Shown here in pieces: positions 33,884 through 44,319 of a stretch of DNA of 64,000 nucleotides. The position numbers were made by a program, and so were the translations under genes. Within the stretch, counting starts at the first letter, position 1. Each line of letters starts with the position of its first letter. The stretch is from Mytilus edulis (Eukaryota; Mollusca; Bivalvia; Mytilida; Mytilidae), in the NCBI RefSeq assembly GCF_963676685.1, contig NC_092349.1, forward strand, positions 80,736,604 to 80,800,603. Reading direction: 5' to 3'. A model generated the notes under the pieces. That model was not told the origin of the DNA. It made no database searches and saw only the letters and a program-made list of their open reading frames with translations.

Positions 33884-34330
33884 TATCGTCAGCCCTATAT
33901 TGACTGATATCCCGAATCTGTACAAGAGCTTGTTCAGTACCATTGGATCATTTTGAAAACCCCTTGTGTTATCAATCTAAATCTAGGGATATTAGATAAC
34001 TGTAGCCTAAGTATTGCCTTTGTTAAATCACATCTATTTTTAGAAATGAAAGTCCCCTTTTTTATTTTATATATTCATTTCTCGATAATTAACAGCCCTC
34101 CCTAAAAAAAGTAACCTCAGCCCTACATTGACTACAATTCTGAATCTATAAGGGAGGTTGCTTTATATTCAAGTACCATTGGGTTATTTTGAAAACCCTT
34201 TTGTTATCAATTCAAATCTATTGATATTAAATTACAGTAGCCTAAGTATTGCCTTTGTTATATTACATCTATTTTTAGAAATGAAAGTCCCCTTTTCTAT
34301 TTTATATATTCATTTCTCGAAAATGATATT
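33884..34330 (+). repeat. Tandem duplication of the cGLR promoter region
   Basis: Two diverged copies, 33870-34090 and 34095-34325. Both run from a CCTCCCTAAAA start through CATTGGATCATTTTG/CATTGGGTTATTTTG and GTAGCCTAAGTATTGCC to GAAAGTCCCCTTTT. Thus the kappaB-like site is present twice, at 34048-34057 and 34283-34292. Confidence 0.75.
34283..34292 (-). promoter_or_regulatory. kappaB-like decamer, proximal copy
   Basis: The minus-strand reading is GGGGACTTTC, one base off GGGRNWYYCC-type sites, 101 bp before the ATG at 34393. An upstream duplicate lies at 34048-34057. Confidence 0.4.
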
Positions 34331-34392
34331 GATACATTTTGAAAAATGACAAAGTATTAATTTCATTATTCCAATAAGGTTTAAATGTAAAT

Positions 34393-35663
34393 ATGGATAA
34401 TACAATGTTGGAGACATTTTATAAAAACAATGTTAAATTGACAAAAGATGAAACAAAGGAGATTCTTGATTTTGTCAAACCTATCATAGATTATATTGTT
34501 CAGTACGTCCATGAGAAGGACAAGCGGTTTAAACTTCACCAACTGAATGTCGTGAGTTACTATTCCCGTCTTAAAGTGTCTCGAGCAGACGAGTTTGATT
34601 ATAGCATTGTGTTGGACTCAGAACCATATTGGGGTTGGACAACCGTGACACCGGCTTATTATAAATTCGATGGGAATAAGGAGGTGGTTCAATCATTAAG
34701 TCCACTACCGCCAGCACCCGTTGGGGAATACGTTACTAACTTTTCAGCGACTATACCCGAGTGGAATAAAAAACGTTTAAATGAGGGACCTGCTTGCTTG
34801 ACAATTGGTTATCACATAATACCACTGAAAGTTAAAAAAAGATTTAAAGCACTAGTCAGTGAAACTGTTAAGCAACCATGTATACGTCAATATGTTGATG
34901 CAAAACGATTATCTGAGTCACCTGCCGTGACATTGACGATAGCTGATCCCAATGTTGCAGCAGAACCAATAAGTGTAGACCTCGCACCTCTTATTGAAGC
35001 ACACCTTCCATTCAGACCAGAGTTTAATTGGCATAGACCAGGGGTCGGATGGCCATCTAGTACACAGATTAAAGATTTAAAAGATGAAGGTATACACTTG
35101 GTTGCTAAAGATCCTGAATATTGGTCTTTATCATTCGTCACATGTGAAAAAAATTGTTAGAAAGCACGGAAACAACGGGAACATGCCGAAATAAAAGTCA
35201 TCGAATAATGAAGAAACTGCGTGAAATTTGGTGTCCAAAAGGAACAAAACAGGTTCTCACCTCGTACCATATCAAAAACATTTATTTCTGGGAATGTGAA
35301 TATCAGCCGGATGAATCGGATTGGACTAAAGAACAACTAGCTGTCAGAGTTGAGTCTATGTGTGAATTGCTTATTAAATTCATAGGGAATTGGAACCTTC
35401 CTGTATACTTCCACACAGGGATCAATTTGTTAAAGAATAAGGACAAACAAGTGTTTGGCAATGTTCAACAGGATATTCGTATTTTTTTGGAAAACCCGGA
35501 AGACTTTCTTAGGGACTACATAGAAGAAGAAGAAGAAGAAACAGAAGAAGAAGAAGAAGAAGAAGAAGAAGAAGAAGAAGAAGAAGAAGAAGAAGAAGAA
35601 GAAGAAGAAGAAGAAGAAGAAGAAAGAAGAAGAAGAAGAAGAAGATTTTTACTGAGTACATAA
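34393..35663 (+). pseudogene. cGAS-like receptor with altered GS motif, frameshift and poly-Glu tail
   Basis: Starts MDNTMLETFYKNNVKLTKDE. The nucleotidyltransferase lobe is present, with E67 and D69 in DEFDYS and D196 in ISVDLAPL. The GS motif reads V54-S55 instead of G-S because GGG became GTG; loss of that glycine should damage nucleotide placement. The frame is broken at a run of seven A (35147-35153), where eight would restore register. After it the C-terminal lobe (TCRNKSHRIMKK, TSYHIKNIYFWECE) is open. The gene then runs into a GAA microsatellite that adds about 35 Glu residues, then seven Arg after a shift in repeat phase, and FLLST. The family normally ends about 25 codons after FHTGxNLL. 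It is a cGLR that has lost a catalytic-site residue and gained an acidic tail; the frameshift may be real or a homopolymer error. Confidence 0.83.
35521..35645 (+). repeat. GAA trinucleotide microsatellite
   Basis: About 40 GAA units with one ACA interruption early and an extra A near 35622 that changes the encoded residue from Glu to Arg. It lies inside the 3' end of the cGLR frame. Confidence 0.95.
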
Positions 35664-35869
35664 TTCGAGATATAGATCTAGTTGTTTACAGACCTGCTTA
35701 AAATTTTAAATTGTCTTAAGTTCTCAGCACAAAGTAGCGCTTAAACAGATGTTCAATGTTAACAATACTTTAGGCGAATCAAATATTAATAATATATGAC
35801 CTTCTATAAAGTTATATAAAACCGAGTCCTCTGAGTTTTATTGTTACTCCTTCATTGTAATTAAACCTG
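35664..35869. other. Unassigned spacer
   Basis: About 200 bp between the plus-strand copy and the minus-strand remnant. No feature seen. Confidence 0.4.
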
Positions 35870-35918
35870 ACAGGTGACCATATGATCATCATAAAACTTA
35901 TCCAGAAGAGTGTTCAAC
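35870..35918 (-). pseudogene. cGLR remnant, first codons only
   Basis: The minus-strand sequence reads NTLLDKFYDDHM, matching the first residues (MDNTLLNRFYDDHVKM) of the gene at 41294-42427, then loses similarity. The start codon itself is not preserved. The sequence upstream (35919-36150) matches the promoter region of that gene, so this is the truncated 5' end of another minus-strand copy. Confidence 0.65.
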
Positions 35919-35998
35919 TTGCGCATCATTTACTTCTAAGAGTAAAGGAAGTTTGACAAATAGATTTGCAGCTCAGTTTCGATTTAATTGAATAGAAA

Positions 35999-36030
35999 TA
36001 TGTGGAAGTTTCCAGTCTATATTTAGATAT
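35999..36030 (-). promoter_or_regulatory. Orphan copy of the minus-strand cGLR core promoter
   Basis: Reads CATATCTAAATATAGACTGG then AAACTTCCACA on the minus strand. The same block lies before the genes at 42427 and 38664. Here only the first few codons of a gene follow. Confidence 0.5.
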
Positions 36031-36150
36031 GAAAAAATACAGGTATTTGTAACGGTAGTAACATATTTAATTTTTTCCGGAAAATCAACTAAATATGTTT
36101 CATTCTTTTGCAATTTAAATTTATATGACCTAGTATTAAATGTGGATCCT

Positions 36151-37491
36151 ATTTGATTGAAGGCAGTTCTAGTGTTAAAATTCAAACTCCGGTTAGTTGA
36201 TTATATATTTGATTTGAGTTCACCACGAGATAATAAAGCAAAGAGTTTTATTGATTAAATTGTTAGATATGCATAATTGAGCAAGTTTCGAGCTAAATTT
36301 AAATGATAGTATGAGCTCCAGCGAAAGTTCTAGTTACAGTTACATTGTGAGTTTCAATATGAATTTGGGTTACAATTCTAGTAAAGCCTTAAAAGATAAC
36401 TTCAAAATAATACTACCTTCAGTATCAAAAAGACGTTCATAGCAGAAACAAGTGCTGGCAACAGATGTTCAATGTCAATCTATCTTTTCACACATTAATA
36501 TAAGTATAGATATTGCCAGTGTTTGTGTTGTTCAGTGGTTTTTTTTATTATTAAAGTGCCTCTTTAACTGTTGATTGTCTGCTGGTTTTGTTTTGTCATG
36601 ATGTTTTTCTAGTCTTTTTTATGTAGCAATTGACTCTTTGCTCTCTTATCTCCTTATTATAATTTATAATTAAACATTTTACTCTCATGCCTTTCTTAAT
36701 CTCTTCATTGATAAAATTAGTAATCATACGGGTTTCCTAGCCACAACACCACGTTCAATCAACACTTTTTTTGCAGGAAAATGGCAGTTGTTATCTGATA
36801 GTTATTTTATGTGTGTGTTGCATTGTCGTTTTTGTTTGTTTGTTGCATTTCAATGTTTTTGTTGTTTCGTTGGTTTCTACCCGGATTTGTTTTTTCTGGA
36901 TCGATTGATGACTTTTAAACAGCGGTATACTACTGTTACCTTTATTTTAACTCTTAAAGCAAAATCAGATTTTAATATTCCTTGCATGACCATTTTCGTC
37001 ATACAAAAATAGCTCCTCTTTCATTCTAGCTTTTATTTATTAAATTATTTGTCAAAACAAATTTCTAAAAACACAAAATTTAAAGTTTTGATTTATATTA
37101 CATTCGAGATGTTAGGTACTGCGTTTTATTTACTTGAGTTTAGATAAACACTAACTAGATGGTCAATGCTCCGAATCTAGTATACTATAATTGATATCTT
37201 TTGTTTTCAATTTGTATCGACCTTTTTTTTAAAGAAATTATTGAATTCATACTAGCCAGTTAGTCGCAACATCCTCATGGAAAAGACAGACATATGTTTT
37301 AAAGCCTTCTGAACCTTTTATGATTTACTCTTGTGTAATAGTTTTCTTATATTTGATACGTTTCCCTCAGTTTTAGTTTGTAACCCAGATTTGTTTTTTC
37401 TCTATCAATTTGTGAATTTCGAACAGGGGTATACTACTGTTGACTTTATTTATTCAAATATCAAGAACATAATCACCTAGATCTGTGGTGT
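36151..37491. other. Intergenic sequence with repeat pieces
   Basis: Two copies of the CGGTATACTACTGTT-ended dispersed repeat lie at 36780-36945 and 37350-37445. Nothing else is recognised. GAGTTC-rich words at 36305-36400 are like 42820-42930. Confidence 0.4.
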
Positions 37492-38664
37492 TCATTTTCC
37501 ACTTTTTGATGGTTTTATTTTGTAGTATTTCGCCTGAATGTAGCTAACAGGTTTCCTCAAAATCTTTTGAATGTTTTCTTTAACTTGATTAAGCACGTCA
37601 ATTTTCTTTGTTGAGAATAAATTCACTGGAGGATGAAAATATTGAGGTAAATTGTTTTTACGTATGCATTCACATAGGTTTTCAGACATTGAAATTTTCC
37701 TTGTAGCCACATGATCTTCTGACCATACAGAATCATGAAGATATTCCTCACACTACCAGAAAAGGATATTTAATAAATGGTAAGATGTCAATTCTTGTTT
37801 CATGCTTTTTGGACACCACTCTTCCTTCAGCTTTTTCACAATTTTTTCAGACATCTTCCTACAAGTTGGATTATCGTCATTATTATCAATACCTTCTAGT
37901 AATTTCTTTTCACAACTTGCAAATGAATATGTCCAATAAAATTTATGCTTTGCAATATTATTAAATCCCATTTCTTTAATTTCATCAACTTTTTTCTTTA
38001 GTGGCCATTGACTTTCAGGTCTTGGCCATCCGAGAAATTCAACGAAAGTACTACGTGACTCTATTAAAGGAGTTAAATCAACACTGACGTCACCTTTTGC
38101 AGGTTTGGTCAGAATTATTGTGAGCGTTGTTGCTGGTGAATCCGTCAATCTGTTGGCATCAACATTTTCTATATCAAGTTTATTTACGGCTTCAGTTACA
38201 AGCGCTTTGAATCTTTTTTTAACCATTATTGGTATAATGTCGTCATCAAAAGTAAGACACGCTTTGTCGTCATTGATACCATCTCTGTTCCATTTTTGAA
38301 TGATATTATCCGAAAGAGATATTAATCCTTGCCCGATTGGTGGGTTTGCTTCTGCTACCGATTTTCTGACTAGCTGATCTTGTTCATTGATTTCATAAAT
38401 ATAGCTGGAATCATCATTGCACCAGTCAAGAGGCGGTACATCCAATACTACGCTATAATCAAATTCATCTGCTTTCGATACTTTAAGATGTGTGTAATAA
38501 GATCCTACACGTAGCGGTTTCCTTTTAAATCGTCTGTCCTTTTTATGTACATGATCTAGAATTTTTCTTACGATACGCATCACCTCCTTTATGTTTCGTG
38601 CAGTCTCGACTTTATTCATTTGGACATGGTCACCATAAAACTTATTCAGAAGTGTGTAATCCAT
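37492..38664 (-). pseudogene. cGAS-like receptor with one nonsense codon, minus strand
   Basis: Starts at 38664 with MDYTLLNKFYGDHVQM. A single frame of 391 codons holds the whole gene and is interrupted only by TAG at 37753-37755, in NILFW-stop-CE where the family has Trp-Glu. G54-S55 (RVGSYY), E67 and D69 (DEFDYS) and D196 (DVSVDLTPL) are intact. The stop falls in the C-terminal lobe, just after the SYHLLNILFW helix. A truncated 303-residue product would keep the catalytic triad but lose the last helices. It is more diverged than the plus-strand copies and has a longer C-terminus (IQAKYYKIKPSKSGK). Either a pseudogene or a shortened gene. Confidence 0.85.
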
Positions 38665-38724
38665 TTTGAATTAAAATTGCGCAATGATTGACTGTCGGTT
38701 TTGTAGTTCATTTAAGCCATTTAG

Positions 38725-38752
38725 TGGAAGTTTTTGGTCTATATTTAGATGT
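38725..38752 (-). promoter_or_regulatory. TATA-like block before the minus-strand cGLR copy
   Basis: The minus strand reads ATCTAAATATAGACC then AAAAACTTCCAC. The ATATA element lies about 75 bp upstream of the ATG, as in the sister gene at 42427. Confidence 0.4.
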
Positions 38753-38779
38753 TTAAATACAGGCACTTTTTTACCTCTT

Positions 38780-40309
38780 GCCTATTTTCGGAAAATCAAC
38801 TGAATGTTTTTTGCAAGTTGGATTAATGTTGACTTCTTTGAGCTTATTGTTCGTTTTAATAAAGGGGGGAGATGACGGGGTTTCCTTTGTTGTTATTATC
38901 ATATAACACATGATCGGTTTCGTTTATTGAAATGCATATTTTTCTTTTAAAGATGAAAAACGAACACAGAAAAGAACCTTCATAGTTGCTAGGCATATTA
39001 TGTGATACTCCAGATACTAATTTTGTCTACATTAGACTTATTAGTGGCCCTCAAATCATACAGTTACAAAGCCAAATCAAAATGTGAACCTAAAGAGCTT
39101 TAAAAATCAGAAGGGAAATGAAAGGGAACCAAATACGTGCAAGGCCTGTTGCTAGAAAAACCTTAGCACATCGATTAATTAAACATTTTATAAACTGTAA
39201 ATTAAAAAATAAATACATGTATACAAATGACAATTCAAATCCACATAAAAGTGCTTACTATGGGACTGTTGATATTTTACTGGACGAAACTTCTATCAAC
39301 AGCAATCTGATCAAAATACTTGTCTACAACAGTTTATTGGAAGATACCAAGACCTTGTTGATAAATATTCAGTGTCATTTTCAGACATGATACACTATGG
39401 TCTTGAAGTATAGATTCCAGGTACTGATGTCGTTTAGCATCAAAATAACGTGTTATAGTTTTCGTTTATTTGTCTTTGTAAATTATTACTTTTACTATTT
39501 AAACTATTTTTGGAAGTGACGTGGCTCGATACTTGTAGAACCCATCATTATGTTATTGTGCTGTGGTAAATTTTAGTATTCTTGTCTTTAGATTTTGCTA
39601 ATAGTAAGCCTTTTTTGGTTTTCCTTGTTGACAAATTTGTTTGTTTTTAAAGTAGAGTGTGATTTCAACACAATCTTGACTGCTGTACCCCTATTTTGAC
39701 ATGTTTACTTGTAACGTCTGTTTGCTTTATTCACACATCGTTGTCAATATAACGGAATAGTATGCGAATATCATACAAGTGAGAGGTTCAGTTAGCTATA
39801 AAACCAGGTGTTAATTTCAGGTTTCTCCTACAGTTTAGTTTATATTTTTTAGTACATATTTCGAAATATAGGGTGAATAATTGAGCTTATCATGCGCAAA
39901 CATTAGAGTTCGAGTTACAGCGGGAGTTTTAGTTTTGATCCGAGCTATAATTTCAAAGTTCAATCCTGGTATCTTTCATGAATTTTTTCACAACCACTGG
40001 GTAGATTCCACTGCTGGTGGAGTTTTATTCCCAGAGTATATCACCAGCTTAGTAGCCATCTTAGTAGTCGAGCGTCACTAATGAGTCTAGCGCAAATATA
40101 AATTTTTATTCCTGGTATCTATCATGAGTATATTTAAAACAGATGTTCCAGTGTAAATAATTGCTAACTAAGCAATCATCTTTTTAGTCTAATTAAATAT
40201 TGTTTATTTGAAACCTTAAATTGTTATACAAAACCGATTACTGCGTGTAAAATTTGTATTCAAACATGAGAGGCGGAATATACCAACAGCATAGTCTCAT
40301 AAGTCTGAA
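38780..40309. other. Intergenic sequence with ribozyme-repeat relics
   Basis: No gene supported. 38995-39100 is a decayed 355-bp-family piece, with TTTTGTCTACATTAGACTTA corresponding to hammerhead stem II. 39960-40140 is an inverted decayed piece, including CCACTGGGTAGATTCCACTG and TCACTAATGAGTCT. The 90-codon frame at 39118-39390 has no domain I recognise and probably belongs to the repeat-rich background. Confidence 0.45.
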
Positions 40310-40600
40310 ACAAACTTGTAACCCCGCCGCAATTTTGCGCCTGTCCCAAGTCAGGAACCTCTGGCCTTTGTTAGTCTTGTATGATTTTTAATTTTAGTTT
40401 CTTGTGTATAATTCGAACTTTAGTATGACGTCCATTATTACTGTACTAGTATACATATTTTAGGGGCCAACTGAAGGACACCTACAGGTGCGGGAATTCT
40501 CGCTACATTGAAGACCAATTGGTGGTCTTCGGCTGTTGTCTGCTATATGGTCGGGTTGTTGTCGCTTTGACACATTCCCCATTTCCTTTCTCAATTTTAT
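40310..40600 (+). repeat. Retroelement 3' tail, 5'-truncated
   Basis: GTCCCAAGTCAGGAACCTCT through GACACATTCCCCATTTCC and a short AT-rich end. The same tail follows the ORF fragment at 14095. 5' truncation is typical of target-primed retroelements. Confidence 0.65.
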
Positions 40601-40619
40601 TGTCCTGCCATGGCAAAAA

Positions 40620-40900
40620 AAAAAACAACGACCGAAAAGCAAACAACAGTCGATCAAACAGAATATAGAACATTAAAGACTGAGAAACATGAACCCTATC
40701 AAAAACTGGGGTGATCACAGGTGATCCGGAAGGGAAATCAGATCTTGCTCCACATGTGAGTGACAACCGTCGTGTTGCTCATGTGAGTATAAACCTGGTG
40801 ATAAACCATTATTAGAGAGAAAGAAGACGGGATTGTTGTTACAACAATTGGAACATATCCGTTGCCATATTTGACACGGATTTTCTTAAGAAAGCTAACA
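40620..40900 (+). repeat. Dispersed repeat, family of 2028-2520
   Basis: Shares CTCCACATGTG, CCGTCGTGTTGCTCATG and AACATATCCG-type blocks with the first copy, more diverged. Confidence 0.55.
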
Positions 40901-41293
40901 ATTTATGACTTTATAATGGAAGTTATTTCTTTGAAGCATAAAAAAAAACCTAGAACTTTAAGTTACGCAGTATGAATTTAGATTCACTGACTTGTTATGA
41001 GCAACACAATTGTGTACACATGTAACATCCCGTGATATAGATATCTATATTTCAATAAAGTTCATTCCATTCTTTGCAATACATCCTTGCTCAATTGAAA
41101 ACTGGACTCCTATTAATGGTCGGAAGATCCAAATAGTTGATATAGAAGACTTCATCAATAAAAATATAATAATTATCACATATTGAAAGTTAGTGCAAGT
41201 AAATTTGTTTAAATACCAGGGAAACGTCTTCAAGATATGGAGTGTCCATTTGCCACAACACTATATCTACTATTTGAAATGTAAAATTTATTG

Positions 41294-42427
41294 TCAGTAA
41301 TGCCTCTGCAAGTAGCTGACAGGATCCTGCAAAAACTTTTGAATGTTTCTTGCAACTTGATGAAGTACAGCAATGTCCTTTGTTGAAAATAAATTCACTC
41401 GAGGATGAAAATATTGGGGTACATTTTCCTCCCGTATACATTTAAGCAAACGGTCACACATTGACCTTAGCCTAGTAGCCAGTTTATCATCTGACCATTC
41501 ATAATCATGTGGGTGGTCCTCACATTCCCAAAACAGGATATTCTTCAAATGGTAAGATGTCAAGTCTTGCTTCATTCCTACTGGACACCATGATTCTTTC
41601 AGCTTTTTCATGATCCTTTGCGATTTCTTCCGGCATGTTCCATTAGCATCAATACCGTCCAACAATTCCTTTTCACAGCTTGCATAAGAATATGTCCAAT
41701 AAAATGGATCTTTTGCGATATCATTAAATCCCATGGACTTTAATTTCTCAACTTTTTCATCAGAGGGCCACTGTGCTTCTGGTCTTGGCCACCTGAAGTC
41801 CTCTTTAAAAGGCGTGCATGATTCTATCAGAGGCGTTAAATCGACGCTTACAGAATCGCCTGCAATTTTTGGATGAGTAATTCTGAGCGTTGTCGCTGGT
41901 GAATCTGATAATCTTTTAGCATCAACATATTTGCGAATGTGTTGTCGATTAACTGCTTCACCCACAAGTGATTTAAATCTGCGTTTAACCTTTATAGGTA
42001 CTATATCGTCATCAATTGTAAGACAGGCTGGGCCGTCATTGATCCCCTCTCTCTTCCATTTAGGTATGGTACTTGAAAGATATATAAAACCTTTCCCAGT
42101 TGGTGGGTCTGGTAATGTTAAACTTTTTCTGACTACTTCATTGTTCTCGTCGAATCCATAATTATGAGATGAGCTTTTACTACTCCAAACAAGGTGTGGC
42201 GTATCCAAAACAACGCTAAAATCAAACTCATCCGCTCTCGACACTTTCAGATGTGTATAATAGCTTCCGACATTCAATGGTTGACATTTGAATCGTCGGT
42301 CCTTGCTGTGTACATACTGCAGAATATCCTCGACTATAGGCATCACTATCTTTATGTTTTGTCTTGTTTCATCTCTAATCATTTTCACGTGATCATCATA
42401 AAACCTATTCAGAAGTGTGTTGTCCAT
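41294..42427 (-). CDS. cGAS-like receptor (Mab-21/cGAS nucleotidyltransferase), intact
   Basis: A complete single-exon minus-strand gene of 377 residues beginning MDNTLLNRFYDDHVKM. It carries the family set in order: the N-terminal helical spine with VHSKDRRFK, G54-S55 in NVGSYYTHL, E67 and D69 in DEFDFS, and D196 in VSVDLTPL. Then follow the basic KVKRRFK helix (147-152), GTCRKKSQRIMKK without a cGAS-type zinc thumb, and S291-Y292 in TSYHLKNILFW. All three catalytic acids are present, so it is predicted to be an active nucleotidyltransferase producing a nucleotide second messenger on ligand sensing; ligand and product cannot be read from sequence. AATAAA overlaps the region just after the TGA (minus strand, 41287-41292). 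With the copy at 37492 and the remnant at 35870 it forms a separate, more diverged minus-strand subgroup (FYDDHV start, FHPRVNLFSTKD near the end). Confidence 0.93.
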   Translation of the reverse strand: MDNTLLNRFYDDHVKMIRDETRQNIKIVMPIVEDILQYVHSKDRRFKCQPLNVGSYYTHLKVSRADEFDFSVVLDTPHLVWSSKSSSHNYGFDENNEVVRKSLTLPDPPTGKGFIYLSSTIPKWKREGINDGPACLTIDDDIVPIKVKRRFKSLVGEAVNRQHIRKYVDAKRLSDSPATTLRITHPKIAGDSVSVDLTPLIESCTPFKEDFRWPRPEAQWPSDEKVEKLKSMGFNDIAKDPFYWTYSYASCEKELLDGIDANGTCRKKSQRIMKKLKESWCPVGMKQDLTSYHLKNILFWECEDHPHDYEWSDDKLATRLRSMCDRLLKCIREENVPQYFHPRVNLFSTKDIAVLHQVARNIQKFLQDPVSYLQRHY

Positions 42428-42488
42428 CTTTCCACTACCACTAGTCAGGAAAGTTTGACAGTTAGTTGCGCTTCGATTGAATAGAAAT

Positions 42489-42522
42489 ACGTGGAAGTTT
42501 TCAGTCTATATTTAGATATGAA
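42489..42522 (-). promoter_or_regulatory. TATA-like core promoter block of the intact minus-strand cGLR
   Basis: The minus strand reads TCATATCTAAATATAGACTG then AAAACTTCCACG, about 80 bp upstream of the ATG. It is conserved at 38725 and 35999, while surrounding bases differ more. Confidence 0.45.
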
Positions 42523-42983
42523 AAACTACAGTTATTTATATTATATTTAGATTTAAAAAATAACAGGTACTATAATTACCTTATGCATATTTTCTGAAAA
42601 TCAACTAAATGTGTTTGCATTTCTTTCATCTATATAGTCATATGACCTAGTACGAAATTTTAGTCTAGTATTAATTGTTTGGCTTTCTTGAGAAAAATAA
42701 ATAAAACAGAATGGCTTAACGAATTAGTTTATAAAAACAAATAAAGACCTGGATCTTTGTAGTAAATTGATGTTGGAAGAGTTTGAGAATGAGATCGTTC
42801 CGTTCGAGTAAGAACAGAGTTCTAGTAAAAGTTCGAATTGAAATTTAAGTTATGTTTTGATTTTAATTTCGAGTATACCATCGGTTCTGCGTAAGAGTTC
42901 GAGTTAACCATTAGCCAAGGCTTAAGTAATACTTACGGGAGCATATATGTGCTGTATTTGACTATGCAATTTTGTGTGAAATT
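42523..42983. other. Upstream region of the minus-strand cGLR
   Basis: Still alignable with 36030-36150 for about 120 bp, then unassigned. Repeated GAGTTC-like words at 42820-42930. Confidence 0.4.
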
Positions 42984-43193
42984 ACAACCCGATTACGAGT
43001 TTAGAAATCGAATAGTTTAAACCAACCCCAATAACTCAAGTTCCGTAACTCGTCTTAATGCAAATATTGGCGCCTTTTCATATCAAATACGATGCAATGC
43101 AGAAGCCAATATTTGTATTAATACGAGTTAATTGACTTGTATAGGTGTGTGTGGATTAACAAACTTAAACTCCACAACACGTAATCGGGTTGT
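42984..43193. repeat. Fold-back MITE-like element, 210 bp
   Basis: Outer ends ACAACCCGATTACG (42984) and CGTAATCGGGTTGT (ending 43193) are exact reverse complements. Inner segments AACTCGTCTTAATGCAAATA and TTTGTATTAATACGAGTT also pair, flanking a 35-bp loop. No coding capacity. Confidence 0.75.
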
Positions 43194-43254
43194 CAGAACA
43201 TACAAACTTGTAAAGTAAAACTCGCCTCACGCGATCGAATCGAAATGAGTAACT

Positions 43255-44105
43255 CGATTTTAATTGCAGTCTATTTTCATGCTTTAGATTAGCCTATTGA
43301 TATTGCACCAACCCCATACGAACCGTAGTAGTAGAACTACATTAATACAATCATAACTTGTAAATGCATTTTTTTAAAAGAGAAAGATTAGAGGCATACA
43401 GTTGTTAGTAATAACATAAACAGTACCAATTGCACTGCATCAGAAAAGCATTCCGACAATTAATGTCTCTTCAGAGATGCATGAGGCCAAAATATTTGAA
43501 TGTTGAAGAGCTGATCAAACCAAGAAGGACCTTAAGTATAATCATTTTTAATTATGAAGCTGGGCATGTCACACCATTTTTATCAATAATCCAGCAGCGT
43601 AGATCATACTCTTACATTTGTAGTGAAAACATTTATTGACAGTCATGGTCAAGTTTTGATTATATTTCCGTGGCAATAAATCATCAACATTTGATACAGT
43701 GAGTGATAAATAACACATCAGTGGTTAGAGGACACATATAGTAATTTTGAAGGACGCGGTTCAACAATTTAAAGCGTATTGTGATGTTTTTTCTTCTTTT
43801 CGTAGAATCCAATGGCATACCAGTACAATATATATATTATATATATAAATTCAACATTTGATATTTTACTGTTATGAAAAGAAATTTTAAAGACGAATTC
43901 CGATTAATCATTATCATTTTAATTTGAATATATTTCCGAATAGTGAAAATTTTATATGATTGCATGCAACAGAAACATAGACACAATGACGCATATATAT
44001 GCAAGCTGTAGTCAACCATACGTCACAATGCGGTCTTCAACAATGACTTAACCTCATACAGTTAGCTTAATAATTCAACGATGTGACAAATTGTAAAATA
44101 TTTGT
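43255..44105 (+). repeat. Diverged duplication, copy 1 (partner 47740-48580)
   Basis: Matches 47740-48580 in order: CATGC-TTAGATTAGC, ACCCCATAC, GAGCTGATCAAACCAAGAAG, TTGATTATATTTC, GATTGCATGCAAC. It contains a degraded hammerhead relic on the minus strand at about 43446-43490 (CTGAAGA, GACATTAATTGTC, then GGAAT instead of GAAAT). Confidence 0.6.
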
Positions 44106-44319
44106 TTGGAAAATATTGACTCTGACTTTTACCTTATGTTTGCAATGGGATTTCCAGTGACACTAGAACATTAGAAAAATCACTCTTCTTATGAAAGAGA
44201 TAGAAAAGGTAGAAAAAAAGGAGAGACAATTTACGCATAAAAACCGATATGCATAACCGAATTGCCAAACATGATGTTAATTGAACAATCTATTGTTCAA
44301 CATAGGGGTGTGTAAAAAA

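Noticed and set aside
39118-39390. 90-codon open frame as a gene
   Set aside because: No domain, no partner copy, and it follows directly on decayed retrozyme sequence.
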